Of a stretch of DNA of 64,000 nt, positions 25,870-33,228 are shown in pieces. Where the stretch lies: NCBI RefSeq assembly GCF_000012825.1, contig NC_009614.1:4216001-4280000 (forward strand), in the 5' to 3' direction. Each line of letters opens with the position of its first letter. Within the stretch, counting starts at the first letter, position 1. The notes under the pieces are model-generated. The model did not search any database and had not been told where the DNA came from. It was given only the letters and a program-made list of their open reading frames with translations. This DNA comes from Phocaeicola vulgatus ATCC 8482 (GTDB lineage: Bacteria > Bacteroidota > Bacteroidia > Bacteroidales > Bacteroidaceae). Made by a program: the position numbers and the translations under genes.

Positions 25870-26634
25870 ATGAAAGGAAATAACTTGACAATAGCTATCG
25901 GTAATCAGAAAGGTGGAGTCGGCAAGACTACCTCTACTGCATGTATAGGCGCAGCACTCGCACTGCAAGGAAGACGTGTGTTGCTCATTGACCTGGACGC
26001 ACAGCAGAACCTCACGTTCACGCTGACGCAGAACGAAGACCCGGAAACAAGCATCTATGATACGCTGGTCAAAGACCAACCGCTGCCCATCATTCCCATC
26101 CGTGAAAACCTGGACCTCGTTCCGGCATCGCTGAATCTGGCAAGAGCCGAAATAGACATGGCTACCATGATGGCAAGGGAGGGCATCCTCAAATCCTACC
26201 TCGATGAACAGAAGGAGAAGTATGACTACATCCTGATGGACTGTTCGCCCTCCCTCGGTATCGTGACAACCAATGCGCTGGTGGCAGCGGACAAACTTTA
26301 TATACCGCTCACCGCTGAAGCCTTGCCCTTGAAAGGCTTGACCATGCTGGACGATATAGTACGGGAAGTGAAGCGCAGGGTGAACCCGACACTGGAACTG
26401 GGCGGTGTATTCTTCACCCGCTTCAATAACCGGAAGTTGAACAGGGAAGTGATTTCCATGGTAGAAAAACGGTACGGAGAGAAGGGCTTTCAGACGAAAA
26501 TCCGTGAGAATATCGCCATAGCCGAGATGCCGCTTTCCGGTCAGACCATCTTTGAATACGACCCGAAAAGCAATGGTGCAGCGGACTATCAGGCACTGAC
26601 CGATGAAATAATCAGTCGGGAGGAAAATAGATAA
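25870..26634 (+). CDS. parA: ParA-family partition ATPase
   Basis: 254 aa from the ATG at 25870; a TTG at 25861 is ignored. The deviant Walker A KGGVGKTTS begins at residue 14, LLIDLDAQQNLT is the A' motif, and DYILMDCSPSLG the Walker B. Full-length ParA/Soj-type ATPase, expected to help maintain the excised circular element. It has no DNA-binding N-terminal domain. It is followed after an 85-bp repeat spacer by a DUF3408 gene that could play the ParB role. A wrecked second copy lies at 32017-32325. Confidence 0.9.
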   Translation: MKGNNLTIAIGNQKGGVGKTTSTACIGAALALQGRRVLLIDLDAQQNLTFTLTQNEDPETSIYDTLVKDQPLPIIPIRENLDLVPASLNLARAEIDMATMMAREGILKSYLDEQKEKYDYILMDCSPSLGIVTTNALVAADKLYIPLTAEALPLKGLTMLDDIVREVKRRVNPTLELGGVFFTRFNNRKLNREVISMVEKRYGEKGFQTKIRENIAIAEMPLSGQTIFEYDPKSNGAADYQALTDEIISREENR

Positions 26635-26719
26635 ACTATGTTACTATATGACTAATCACAAAGGTTATTGGTAACATAGTAAGTTAATCAACAAGTAAAC
26701 AAGTAATAAAGTAAGCAAT
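26635..26719. repeat. spacer with inverted and direct repeats between parA and DUF3408
   Basis: CTATGTTAC (26637-26645) and GTAACATAG form a perfect 9-bp inverted repeat around 26 bp. It is followed by AGTAAACAAGTAATAAAGTAAG. The same spacer is repeated nearly identically at 32326-32410, where one arm has changed to CTATATTAC. It may be an operator or a parS-like site. Confidence 0.6.
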
Positions 26720-27193
26720 ATGAGTAAGAAGAATTTATCCTTATTGATGGACGGCTTCATGGGTGAAGCCATTCCATCTGACCCGGTACAGGAACAGCCT
26801 GAGGAACAGGCTGTTGAGCAAGATGCAGAACAAGCGGAACAGCCGGCTGCTCAAACGGATAAGCAGGATAGTCCGAAGGAAGCACCTGCAAAAGCGTCTT
26901 CTAAGAAAGAAACAACCGAAACGGCTGCTACTGAGCAAATGAAGTCCAAGCTGGAAGCCAAACGCAGGGAGAATGTGGGTCGCCCCAAGAAAGGCGAAGC
27001 AGCCAAAAGTGCCAAGAAGCCCCAGGAAATCCGAGCCACTTTCATCGTGGATCCGGATTTAGTCCGCAAAGTGAAGTACATTTCCCTCGTGGAAGGCATC
27101 CTCTTGAAGGATGTTATCTCTGAAGCATTGAACAGCTATGTGGATGCATGGGAAGAAAACAATCGAAAAATCAAACTGCCCAAAAAAAAGTAA
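26720..27193 (+). CDS. DUF3408 protein (candidate ParB-like partner), copy 1
   Basis: 157 aa. A low-complexity N terminus rich in E, Q, A and K (about residues 15-75) is followed by GRPKKGEAAKSAKK and a C-terminal domain IRATFIVDPDLVRKVKYISL ... LLKDVISEALNSYVD, which has the length and pattern of a ribbon-helix-helix DNA-binding fold. In Bacteroidales elements DUF3408 genes sit next to parA. Near-identical copy 2 is at 32411-32884; the two differ mainly in the low-complexity part. Confidence 0.78.
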   Translation: MSKKNLSLLMDGFMGEAIPSDPVQEQPEEQAVEQDAEQAEQPAAQTDKQDSPKEAPAKASSKKETTETAATEQMKSKLEAKRRENVGRPKKGEAAKSAKKPQEIRATFIVDPDLVRKVKYISLVEGILLKDVISEALNSYVDAWEENNRKIKLPKKK

Positions 27194-27245
27194 TTATCTA
27201 TCATAATGTGCCACTATTCTGGCATAGTTCTATGTTAAAATAAAT

Positions 27246-27290
27246 AAGACCATATGTTTTCAATTAACAAGGTTGATAACATATGGTCTT
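27246..27290. terminator. bidirectional terminator between DUF3408 copy 1 and the PRTase operon
   Basis: A perfect 13-bp stem AAGACCATATGTT (27246-27258) / AACATATGGTCTT (27278-27290) with a 19-base loop lies between two converging genes. The T-run is weak on either strand. Confidence 0.65.
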
Positions 27291-27321
27291 GATAATAAAA
27301 TACATATTTTTGTATCCGAAT

Positions 27322-29262
27322 TTATAAATTATCTATAGGATTTGAATACTCTCTTTCGTGTTTGGTCCTTCCTATTGATAATCCAGCGATAACGTGAGCA
27401 CCTGCTTGTTCTAATAGATTCTTTGTCATTTCCATTGACATTCCAGATGTGATAACATCATCTAAAAGAACAATGTATCGATCTCTAAAAAAACTTCCAT
27501 TTATACTGATTTGAGCTTGAGTTGTTCCTCCCAAATGTTTTGCTTCCCCCTCTTGGAGTACAGATATATAATCGTATCCATTATCCATACCTGTTATTGA
27601 GCATAATTCATGAGAGAAGTCTTTATACCTTCTTTCTGTTACAATTTTCTTAGAAGAAGGAATGCAAACTAGAGTCAGCTTTGAAGTGTTAGAACCAAAG
27701 TAATGACTCATGACCTTCTTAAATAAAGGAAGTACTTTATTCATAGCTCTTTCATGCCGAAATCTTATTTCAGACTCCGGTTGTGATCGATTGGGGTTTG
27801 CTTTGAAATCCCAAATCAAGTTTCTTACTTCCCACTCATCTTCAGATGCATTCCAATCACAGTTTGTGGGATAATAATAAAAGAGAGAGAAACACTTTAG
27901 AGAGCTTCGTGTCGGTTGGAACCAAGTAAAAACGCAAGATAGTAAATAAACGAGCTCTTCTTTACGTCGTTCTTCCTCCATTTGCTTACGCCTTGCTTCT
28001 TCTTGAAGGTTCTCCTTATATTTTATTTCATTGTCTAAGTCTTTTATTTTAATGCTATTATCTATGATTTCTTGAATTTGTGATATATCGCATACATCCA
28101 AATCAATTTCACTCCATAACGCAGCAAATCCTTTGCTGTAATTCGATTTAATAGACTTAGCCTTATTTCTTAATTCCTGCTGGTTGTTGTATTCATTTAC
28201 ATAGTTTGAAAGGTCGCTGCTAGGTATGCAAATATCATAATAGTCTGATATATAAACGACAGCTTTTCCATATTCCTTACTGTTGTAAGACTTAATCGCA
28301 TTTTCATTTTGACATTTTATTCTTACAGCGTCATCAAAAGCAACACCAATCTCATCAAACTGTTTTCTATATTCGTAGAAATCTGCTAATGTAAAACTGG
28401 ACGCGAAATTGCATTCTTTTCCATATTTTTCAGAATTTAATATTGCTCGCTTTAATTCAGTTTCATTTTGGAGATGAATTACGGATTTTAATAGATCAGT
28501 GCTGTTTGAACTTTTTAGAGATAATACTTTTATTATTTCTTTCTCTTGTTCTATGGCTTGTTCAGAAAAAGAGTTTATAGCTAATAATTCTTTGCCATAA
28601 ATCAGTTTAATCAAGGATTCATGTTCTTTGTAATGTCTTAGATATTCCTCCTTGATTGAAAAGTATTCTTTGTTTATGCCGGACAACTCAGCATACGATA
28701 TATTCTCAAATCTTCTTCCATTGCTAAATACTATCCAAGCTTCTTTGTATTGGGATTCGCAGTCATGCCCTTTTTTTATAGCAGATGAAATGTTTTTAAT
28801 TTTTGTGCGATTTAAAGCAATATTCTTAATATCATTATATGTATAATAGGTATTAGTAAAGCGTCTTATTGCTTCTGAATCAGTTTGCATCAAAATGTTA
28901 TACTCATTCCAATAGGTATCGAGAGTTTCTATTTGCTTCTTGTTTTCAAAGATTAACTTTAAATCTTGATACTGATTTGTCGTAGGATATGATAATGATT
29001 TCTCTTTTGAAAACCATTTCAATCCTTCTTCCTTATTTCTTTTTAAATAGCTATAAGTACTCTTCCATGAATCTACTTGCTTTATATCAGAATACGCGTT
29101 AGCTATAATCTCTTTTGTTTCAAACTTTCCGTTGTCTGAAACAGAATGATAACTACTCCAAATTTTGTATGCCTCTAAATACTTTTGTTTTATCTCGTCA
29201 TATTTATAGATTACATCATTATAGTAGTTATTCTTGAATATAAAAGTAAATATGCTTTTCAT
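27322..29262 (-). CDS. large helical protein with C-terminal ComF-like phosphoribosyltransferase domain
   Basis: 646 aa. Residues 1 to about 430 are charged and helical with predicted coiled coils (EARRKQMEEERRKEELV near 415-432), no known fold recognised. The last 170 residues form a type I phosphoribosyltransferase: LTLVCIPSSKKIVTERRYKDF and RYIVLLDDVITSGMSM, the PRPP-binding loop DDVxTSG around residue 600. PRTases transfer or release phosphoribosyl groups; ComF proteins take part in natural transformation. It is the last gene of a four-gene operon, overlapping the HIRAN gene by 4 bp. The long N-terminal arm is unusual and may be a sensor or effector-binding part (inference). Confidence 0.8.
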   Translation of the reverse strand: MKSIFTFIFKNNYYNDVIYKYDEIKQKYLEAYKIWSSYHSVSDNGKFETKEIIANAYSDIKQVDSWKSTYSYLKRNKEEGLKWFSKEKSLSYPTTNQYQDLKLIFENKKQIETLDTYWNEYNILMQTDSEAIRRFTNTYYTYNDIKNIALNRTKIKNISSAIKKGHDCESQYKEAWIVFSNGRRFENISYAELSGINKEYFSIKEEYLRHYKEHESLIKLIYGKELLAINSFSEQAIEQEKEIIKVLSLKSSNSTDLLKSVIHLQNETELKRAILNSEKYGKECNFASSFTLADFYEYRKQFDEIGVAFDDAVRIKCQNENAIKSYNSKEYGKAVVYISDYYDICIPSSDLSNYVNEYNNQQELRNKAKSIKSNYSKGFAALWSEIDLDVCDISQIQEIIDNSIKIKDLDNEIKYKENLQEEARRKQMEEERRKEELVYLLSCVFTWFQPTRSSLKCFSLFYYYPTNCDWNASEDEWEVRNLIWDFKANPNRSQPESEIRFRHERAMNKVLPLFKKVMSHYFGSNTSKLTLVCIPSSKKIVTERRYKDFSHELCSITGMDNGYDYISVLQEGEAKHLGGTTQAQISINGSFFRDRYIVLLDDVITSGMSMEMTKNLLEQAGAHVIAGLSIGRTKHEREYSNPIDNL

Positions 29263-30176
29263 TTGATAGGTATATTATATAGACATTTGGGATACTTTAC
29301 ATTATTACACTGAAACATCTTTATTCCGCCTATTATACTGATATCATTTTCCTCAATCTTTCCGAAGAGTATTCTGCTTCTATTTTTTGTCATAAAAGCA
29401 TGAAGATCTGAATTTTCGCTCCTAGCTATATGCCCTAATTGAAAAAAACAATCTCCTCCTTGAAGTACTATACCTGAATCCTTATCTGCCAACATCGTTT
29501 TTTTTGTAGGAATCCATCTAAGAACTTTGATGGCATTATTATCATATTCATTGTCTAATTCTGCAAATAAGACACAGTATTTTTTGTCCAAGGTTGTGTA
29601 TGGCGCATAGTATCGGGTACCAACCAATGTGAATTTTCTCGATAAGAATTCATCTGGTATATCTATTAATGCCAATGATTCTACATCGGAAAACTTATTG
29701 AACTTTATGCCTATATCGTCTTTTATTTTCTGTAGTGATGAGTCTGATTTAGAAAGATTTCTGCCTGTTATGTTGTATAAAGGGGTGTCAAAATCTAATC
29801 TTCTCATAAATCTAAAGGATACAACATCTTTATTTTTTTTATATTCAGCTATCTGAGCAAATGAAATTCCAGGATTGCTTCCTTTGTCTTCACTGTCATG
29901 GTTATCAACTGGAAATAGTAATGCTGCATCAAATTCGATTGGCAGAAATCTACATATTGTATTTTCAATATTAAAATACCCTTCAATTTTTTCAACACTT
30001 TGGTTTTCGCTAAAATCTACCAAAATCTTTATACTGTTTCCATTGACTATTTTTTCAGATTTGCCAAGAAGTTCATCGTGCAACTTTAAGGCCTTCTCAT
30101 ATGCACGATCAAGTTGTAAATGAAGTTCTTTTACTCCATCTACAATACCAGTATATCCTTCAACTACTTTCTTCAT
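29259..30176 (-). CDS. HIRAN-domain protein
   Basis: 305 aa. The C-terminal third is HIRAN-like: TLVGTRYYAPYTTL (residues 183-196), ELDNEYDNNAIKVLRW (206-221) and FQLGHIARSENSDLHAFM (245-262). The pattern GTxYY...DNxYDxNAIKV...LGHI is that of the domain which in HLTF/Rad5 binds 3' ends of ssDNA. The N-terminal 180 residues are unrecognised. It sits between HAD and PRTase genes with a 2-bp gap and a 4-bp overlap. A role in recognising DNA ends in the same complex as the DprA-like protein is inference. Confidence 0.72.
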   Translation of the reverse strand: MKKVVEGYTGIVDGVKELHLQLDRAYEKALKLHDELLGKSEKIVNGNSIKILVDFSENQSVEKIEGYFNIENTICRFLPIEFDAALLFPVDNHDSEDKGSNPGISFAQIAEYKKNKDVVSFRFMRRLDFDTPLYNITGRNLSKSDSSLQKIKDDIGIKFNKFSDVESLALIDIPDEFLSRKFTLVGTRYYAPYTTLDKKYCVLFAELDNEYDNNAIKVLRWIPTKKTMLADKDSGIVLQGGDCFFQLGHIARSENSDLHAFMTKNRSRILFGKIEENDISIIGGIKMFQCNNVKYPKCLYNIPIK

Positions 30177-30178
30177 TG

Positions 30179-30676
30179 CTATCTTATTAATGTCAATATC
30201 TCACTCGGTCTTATAATAGCATGCGAATAATCAGAGCGTAATAAATCTGCTTTTTCTTTCGTTCCCCAAAAGCATGCAACACTTTCTATGCCTGCTGCAT
30301 TAGAAGCTTGAATATCTATGACTCTATCTCCAAATGAGATGGTGTCTTTTGGAAGTACATCCATCATTTCAAGAGCTTTAAGCATAGGTGCAGGATGTGG
30401 CTTTATAGGTTTTGCATCATGATAGCTTACAATATACTGAGTAGGAATACTATAGTGCGATACCAAGCGTTCTATGTAGGGACGCGGCGATGTACTTACA
30501 ATAGCCATTTTAATTTGGTGTTTTCTAATTATTCCTAGGACTTCGTCCATCTCTGGATACATTGTTGTTTGAGGAATAAGACTGTAAGCTAGATTCCAAT
30601 TCCTGCTATGACGTGCTTCTTCGAGACAGGTTGTATCAACGAGCGTCAAATCCATATCAAATATTATATTTTTCAT
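30179..30676 (-). CDS. HAD-superfamily phosphatase
   Basis: 165 aa. Motif I DMDLTLVDTT (residues 7-16) carries both catalytic aspartates, motif II is VSTS, motif III lies in KPIKPHPAP (Lys), and motif IV is FGDRVID. A compact HAD hydrolase of the phosphoglycolate phosphatase type with a small helical cap. In this operon it may hydrolyse a phosphorylated sugar or nucleotide made or consumed by the PRTase (inference). Its start overlaps the DprA stop by 4 bp. Confidence 0.88.
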   Translation of the reverse strand: MKNIIFDMDLTLVDTTCLEEARHSRNWNLAYSLIPQTTMYPEMDEVLGIIRKHQIKMAIVSTSPRPYIERLVSHYSIPTQYIVSYHDAKPIKPHPAPMLKALEMMDVLPKDTISFGDRVIDIQASNAAGIESVACFWGTKEKADLLRSDYSHAIIRPSEILTLIR

Positions 30677-31653
30677 GAGAACAAATTTGGAAAAAGTGAT
30701 TCTTGTTGATTCTGTTTTGCCTTATTTATGTAAGACTCTATCAGTTGTTTTGCTTCATCTATTTCTGACGAGCGCAGGGGATGTGCTTGCCCCTCTTGAA
30801 CAAGCTTTAAATTCCCTTGTACCTTTTCACTGATCGTGTCTTCATTGTTTTTGAATTCAACTGCAAATAATGGTTTTTGCGAATTAATGGTAGCATTCAC
30901 AGCATGCATAGTCCCACCTTTAATTCCTGTCTGAATCACTATGGTTGCATATGACAGCCCTGCTTGCAGTCTGTCGCGAGCTACTAAAGAATATCTTCCA
31001 CAACTTTGCCCAACCGGATATTCACTTAGCAACAATCCACCATTTGACACAATTTCTTTTGCTAAAGAGAGGTTCTCTTTAGGATAAATGGAAGCCCAAT
31101 CTAGTCCATTGGCTAAAAATGCAGTTGTAGTGCCTCCTACAGATAACGCACCTTGATGACCAGTTGCATCGCAACCTATAGCAAGTCCTGAAACAATATT
31201 ATAACCACGTTTCGCAAACTCTCTTGAAAAATGCAATCCAGCCTTTATTCCGTTTGGAGTTGGTTCCCGTGTTCCAATTATTGCTACTCCAGGTTTTCTT
31301 AATGCTTCCAAGTTTCCCTTATAATACAGAATGAGAGGTGGATCTATTTTTCCATCTTCATTTGTGCATGATTTTAGTATCTCAGGATATTTTGAATCGT
31401 AATAAGATATTATACCTACATTTTCCTCTTTGCATCTTTCAATAATACGCAATGCAACATCATGTGCTTTGTATAAGTCATCTTCTGTTATAGCTTGAAT
31501 TTTTTTCCCTTTTAGTGTTATCCAAAATTCGCATAATTGACTTATCTGACTAATTGTATTAGTCACATACTTTGCAATTTGGTTGAAAATTGTTTTATTT
31601 CCGATTCCGTCCAGTTGTTGAAGCGTCAGAATCATTTCTGTTGATAAATGCAT
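30673..31653 (-). CDS. dprA: DprA/Smf-like (SLOG superfamily) protein
   Basis: 326 aa. An N-terminal helical region (LTLQQLDGIGNKTIFNQIAK, HhH/SAM-like, residues 9-28) is followed by the DprA Rossmann fold at about 123-290: AIIGTREPTPNGIKAG, YNIVSGLAIGCDATGHQGAL and IKGGTMHAV. Housekeeping DprA loads RecA on ssDNA during transformation. This one lies in a mobile operon with HAD, HIRAN and PRTase genes, is AT-rich, and lacks a clear C-terminal winged helix, so it is probably not the chromosomal transformation protein. First gene of the operon, with overlapping downstream starts. A conflict or ssDNA-sensing role is inference. Confidence 0.85.
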   Translation of the reverse strand: MHLSTEMILTLQQLDGIGNKTIFNQIAKYVTNTISQISQLCEFWITLKGKKIQAITEDDLYKAHDVALRIIERCKEENVGIISYYDSKYPEILKSCTNEDGKIDPPLILYYKGNLEALRKPGVAIIGTREPTPNGIKAGLHFSREFAKRGYNIVSGLAIGCDATGHQGALSVGGTTTAFLANGLDWASIYPKENLSLAKEIVSNGGLLLSEYPVGQSCGRYSLVARDRLQAGLSYATIVIQTGIKGGTMHAVNATINSQKPLFAVEFKNNEDTISEKVQGNLKLVQEGQAHPLRSSEIDEAKQLIESYINKAKQNQQESLFPNLFS

Positions 31654-32016
31654 ACTTTTGATGTTTAATATTTATCTACTCATGGTGTTAAATATGAGAT
31701 ATTTTATTAGTGTGAGATTCTACTGATTTATGATTATTCTAATCAAATATCTTATGTAGATTAACAGTATCACTAGATATTTCATATCAATACACCATAG
31801 TAATATTGTTTATTATATTATTTGTTGAGCATATACAACTCATCTACAAAAATACTGATATTACTACATATAATCTATTAAACATCAAACAAAATACCAC
31901 GACTATTTCCGTTTTTGACTATTTCTATACTTAAATATGTTTTATATCACTTTTTGTATACAATAGATTCCATAAATTTTTGTTTTAAGTGCAGGAGATG
32001 TTTTTGGTAACACATG
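31654..32016. other. AT-rich upstream region of the DprA operon, no gene seen
   Basis: About 363 bp, strongly AT-rich with many short TAnATAT repeats and TAAACATCAAA near the start of dprA and again at 31877. A promoter for the minus operon must be here but no good TTG/TAnnTTTG pair is visible. No open frame. Confidence 0.5.
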
Positions 32017-32325
32017 GCCTGGCAATAGACATGACCGCCATGATGGGAAGGAAAGGCATCCTCAATTCCGACTTTGATGAACAGAAGGAGGAGTATGACT
32101 ACACTTCACACGTGTCAATAACTGAAAGTGGAACTAGGCAGTGATTATCATTATGGAAAAGCGATACAGAGAGAAGGTTTTTCAGACGAAACCCCGGAGT
32201 ATATCGCCATAGCCGAGATGCCGCTGTCCGGTCAGACCATCTTTGAATACGACCAGAAAAGCAATGATGCAGCGGACTATCGAACACTAACCGATGAGAT
32301 AATCTGTCGGGAAGAAAATAGGTAA
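32017..32325 (+). pseudogene. remnant of duplicated parA
   Basis: It matches the 3' half of parA with losses: GCAATAGACATGACCGCCATG and GATGAACAGAAGGAGGAGTATG correspond to the Asp-Met-Ala-Thr and DEQKEKYDY parts, then a deletion removes the Walker B region and much of the following 200 bp, and the end (IAEMPLSGQTIFEYDQKS ... CREENR) is intact. It has no start or Walker A and cannot encode a working ATPase. The segment is the left arm of the second repeat copy. Confidence 0.85.
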
Positions 32326-32410
32326 ACTATATTACTATATGACTAATCACAAAGGTTATTGGTAACATAGTAAGTAAATCAGCAAGTAAACAAGTAATAA
32401 AGTAAGCAAT
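32326..32410. repeat. second copy of the parA-DUF3408 spacer
   Basis: Nearly identical to 26635-26719, with few substitutions, including the left arm of the inverted repeat (CTATATTAC). It keeps AACAAGTAATAAAGTAAGC before the DUF3408 start. Confidence 0.8.
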
Positions 32411-32884
32411 ATGAGTAAGAAGAATTTATCCTTATTGATGGACGGCTTCATGGGTGAAGCCAATTCATCTGATTCTGTACAGGAACAGCCTAAAGAACAG
32501 GCTGTTGAACTGGCCGAAGCACAAGCGGAACAGCCAGCAGTTCAAGATGATAAGCAGGAAAGTCCGAAGGAAGCACCTGCTAAAGTATCTTCTAAGCAGG
32601 AAGCAACCGAAACGGCTGTAGCAGAGCAAATGAAGTCCAAACTTGAAGCCAAACGCAGGGAGAGTGTGGGTCGCCCCAAGAAAGGCGAAGCAGCCAAAAG
32701 TGCCAAGAAACCCCAGGAAATCCGAGCCACCTTCATTGTGGATCCGGATTTAGTCCGTAAGGTGAAGTACATTTCCCTCGTGGAAAGCATCCTCTTGAAG
32801 GATGTTATCTCTGAAGCACTGAACAACTATGTGGATGCCTGGGAGGAGAAGAACAAGAAAATCCGGTTGCCGAAGGCGAAGTGA
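32411..32884 (+). CDS. DUF3408 protein, copy 2
   Basis: 157 aa, same length and plan as the protein at 26720-27193: MSKKNLSLLMDGFMGEA, then a variable Gln/Glu/Ala linker, GRPKKGEAAKSAKK and the conserved IRATFIVDPDLVRKVKYISL. Differences lie mainly in the linker (VELAEAQAEQ) and the end (KKIRLPKAK). The gene is intact while the adjacent parA copy is destroyed, suggesting DUF3408 is still useful or recently copied. Recombination between copies would remove 5.7 kb including the DprA operon. Confidence 0.78.
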   Translation: MSKKNLSLLMDGFMGEANSSDSVQEQPKEQAVELAEAQAEQPAVQDDKQESPKEAPAKVSSKQEATETAVAEQMKSKLEAKRRESVGRPKKGEAAKSAKKPQEIRATFIVDPDLVRKVKYISLVESILLKDVISEALNNYVDAWEEKNKKIRLPKAK

Positions 32885-32893
32885 GAACATGCA

Positions 32894-32928
32894 AAAACGG
32901 AGCAAGCTGTTACAGTCTGCTCCGTTTT
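32894..32928. terminator. bidirectional terminator
   Basis: An 11-bp perfect stem AAAACGGAGCA (32894-32904) / TGCTCCGTTTT (32918-32928) ends in T4 on the plus strand and A4 on the other side. It lies between converging genes. Confidence 0.85.
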
Positions 32929-32970
32929 ACTATTATACCATCCACACATCAGAGATAGCGTGATGAACTA

Positions 32971-33228
32971 TCATTTAATCAGCTCGTTGAGCTTGTCCTC
33001 TCTGACAATTTTAGGCTGCGCCTTACCTGCCAGAATCAGTACTTTCTTGCCGTTTCGGTATATATGGAGTTGTCGACTGCATACCACTGCAGTGATTTCT
33101 TCATCCTCCTGTATGGCTTTCCATATCGGATAATATGCACCTTCCGGCTGAAACAGCTTCTTTTGAAGGTGGGAACACATATTGGTAGTATCAATGGTCA
33201 TCATGGTTGTCATTCTATTTCGTTTCAA
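32971..33228 (-). CDS. small protein downstream of the RecD2-like helicase
   Basis: 85 aa; internal ATGs allow a start a few codons later (MTTMMTIDTT). YYPIWKAIQEDEEITAVVCSRQLHIYRNGKKVLI suggests a small beta-rich domain. Not recognised. It overlaps the end of the helicase gene by 14 bp, so is co-translated with it. Confidence 0.6.
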   Translation of the reverse strand: MKRNRMTTMMTIDTTNMCSHLQKKLFQPEGAYYPIWKAIQEDEEITAVVCSRQLHIYRNGKKVLILAGKAQPKIVREDKLNELIK

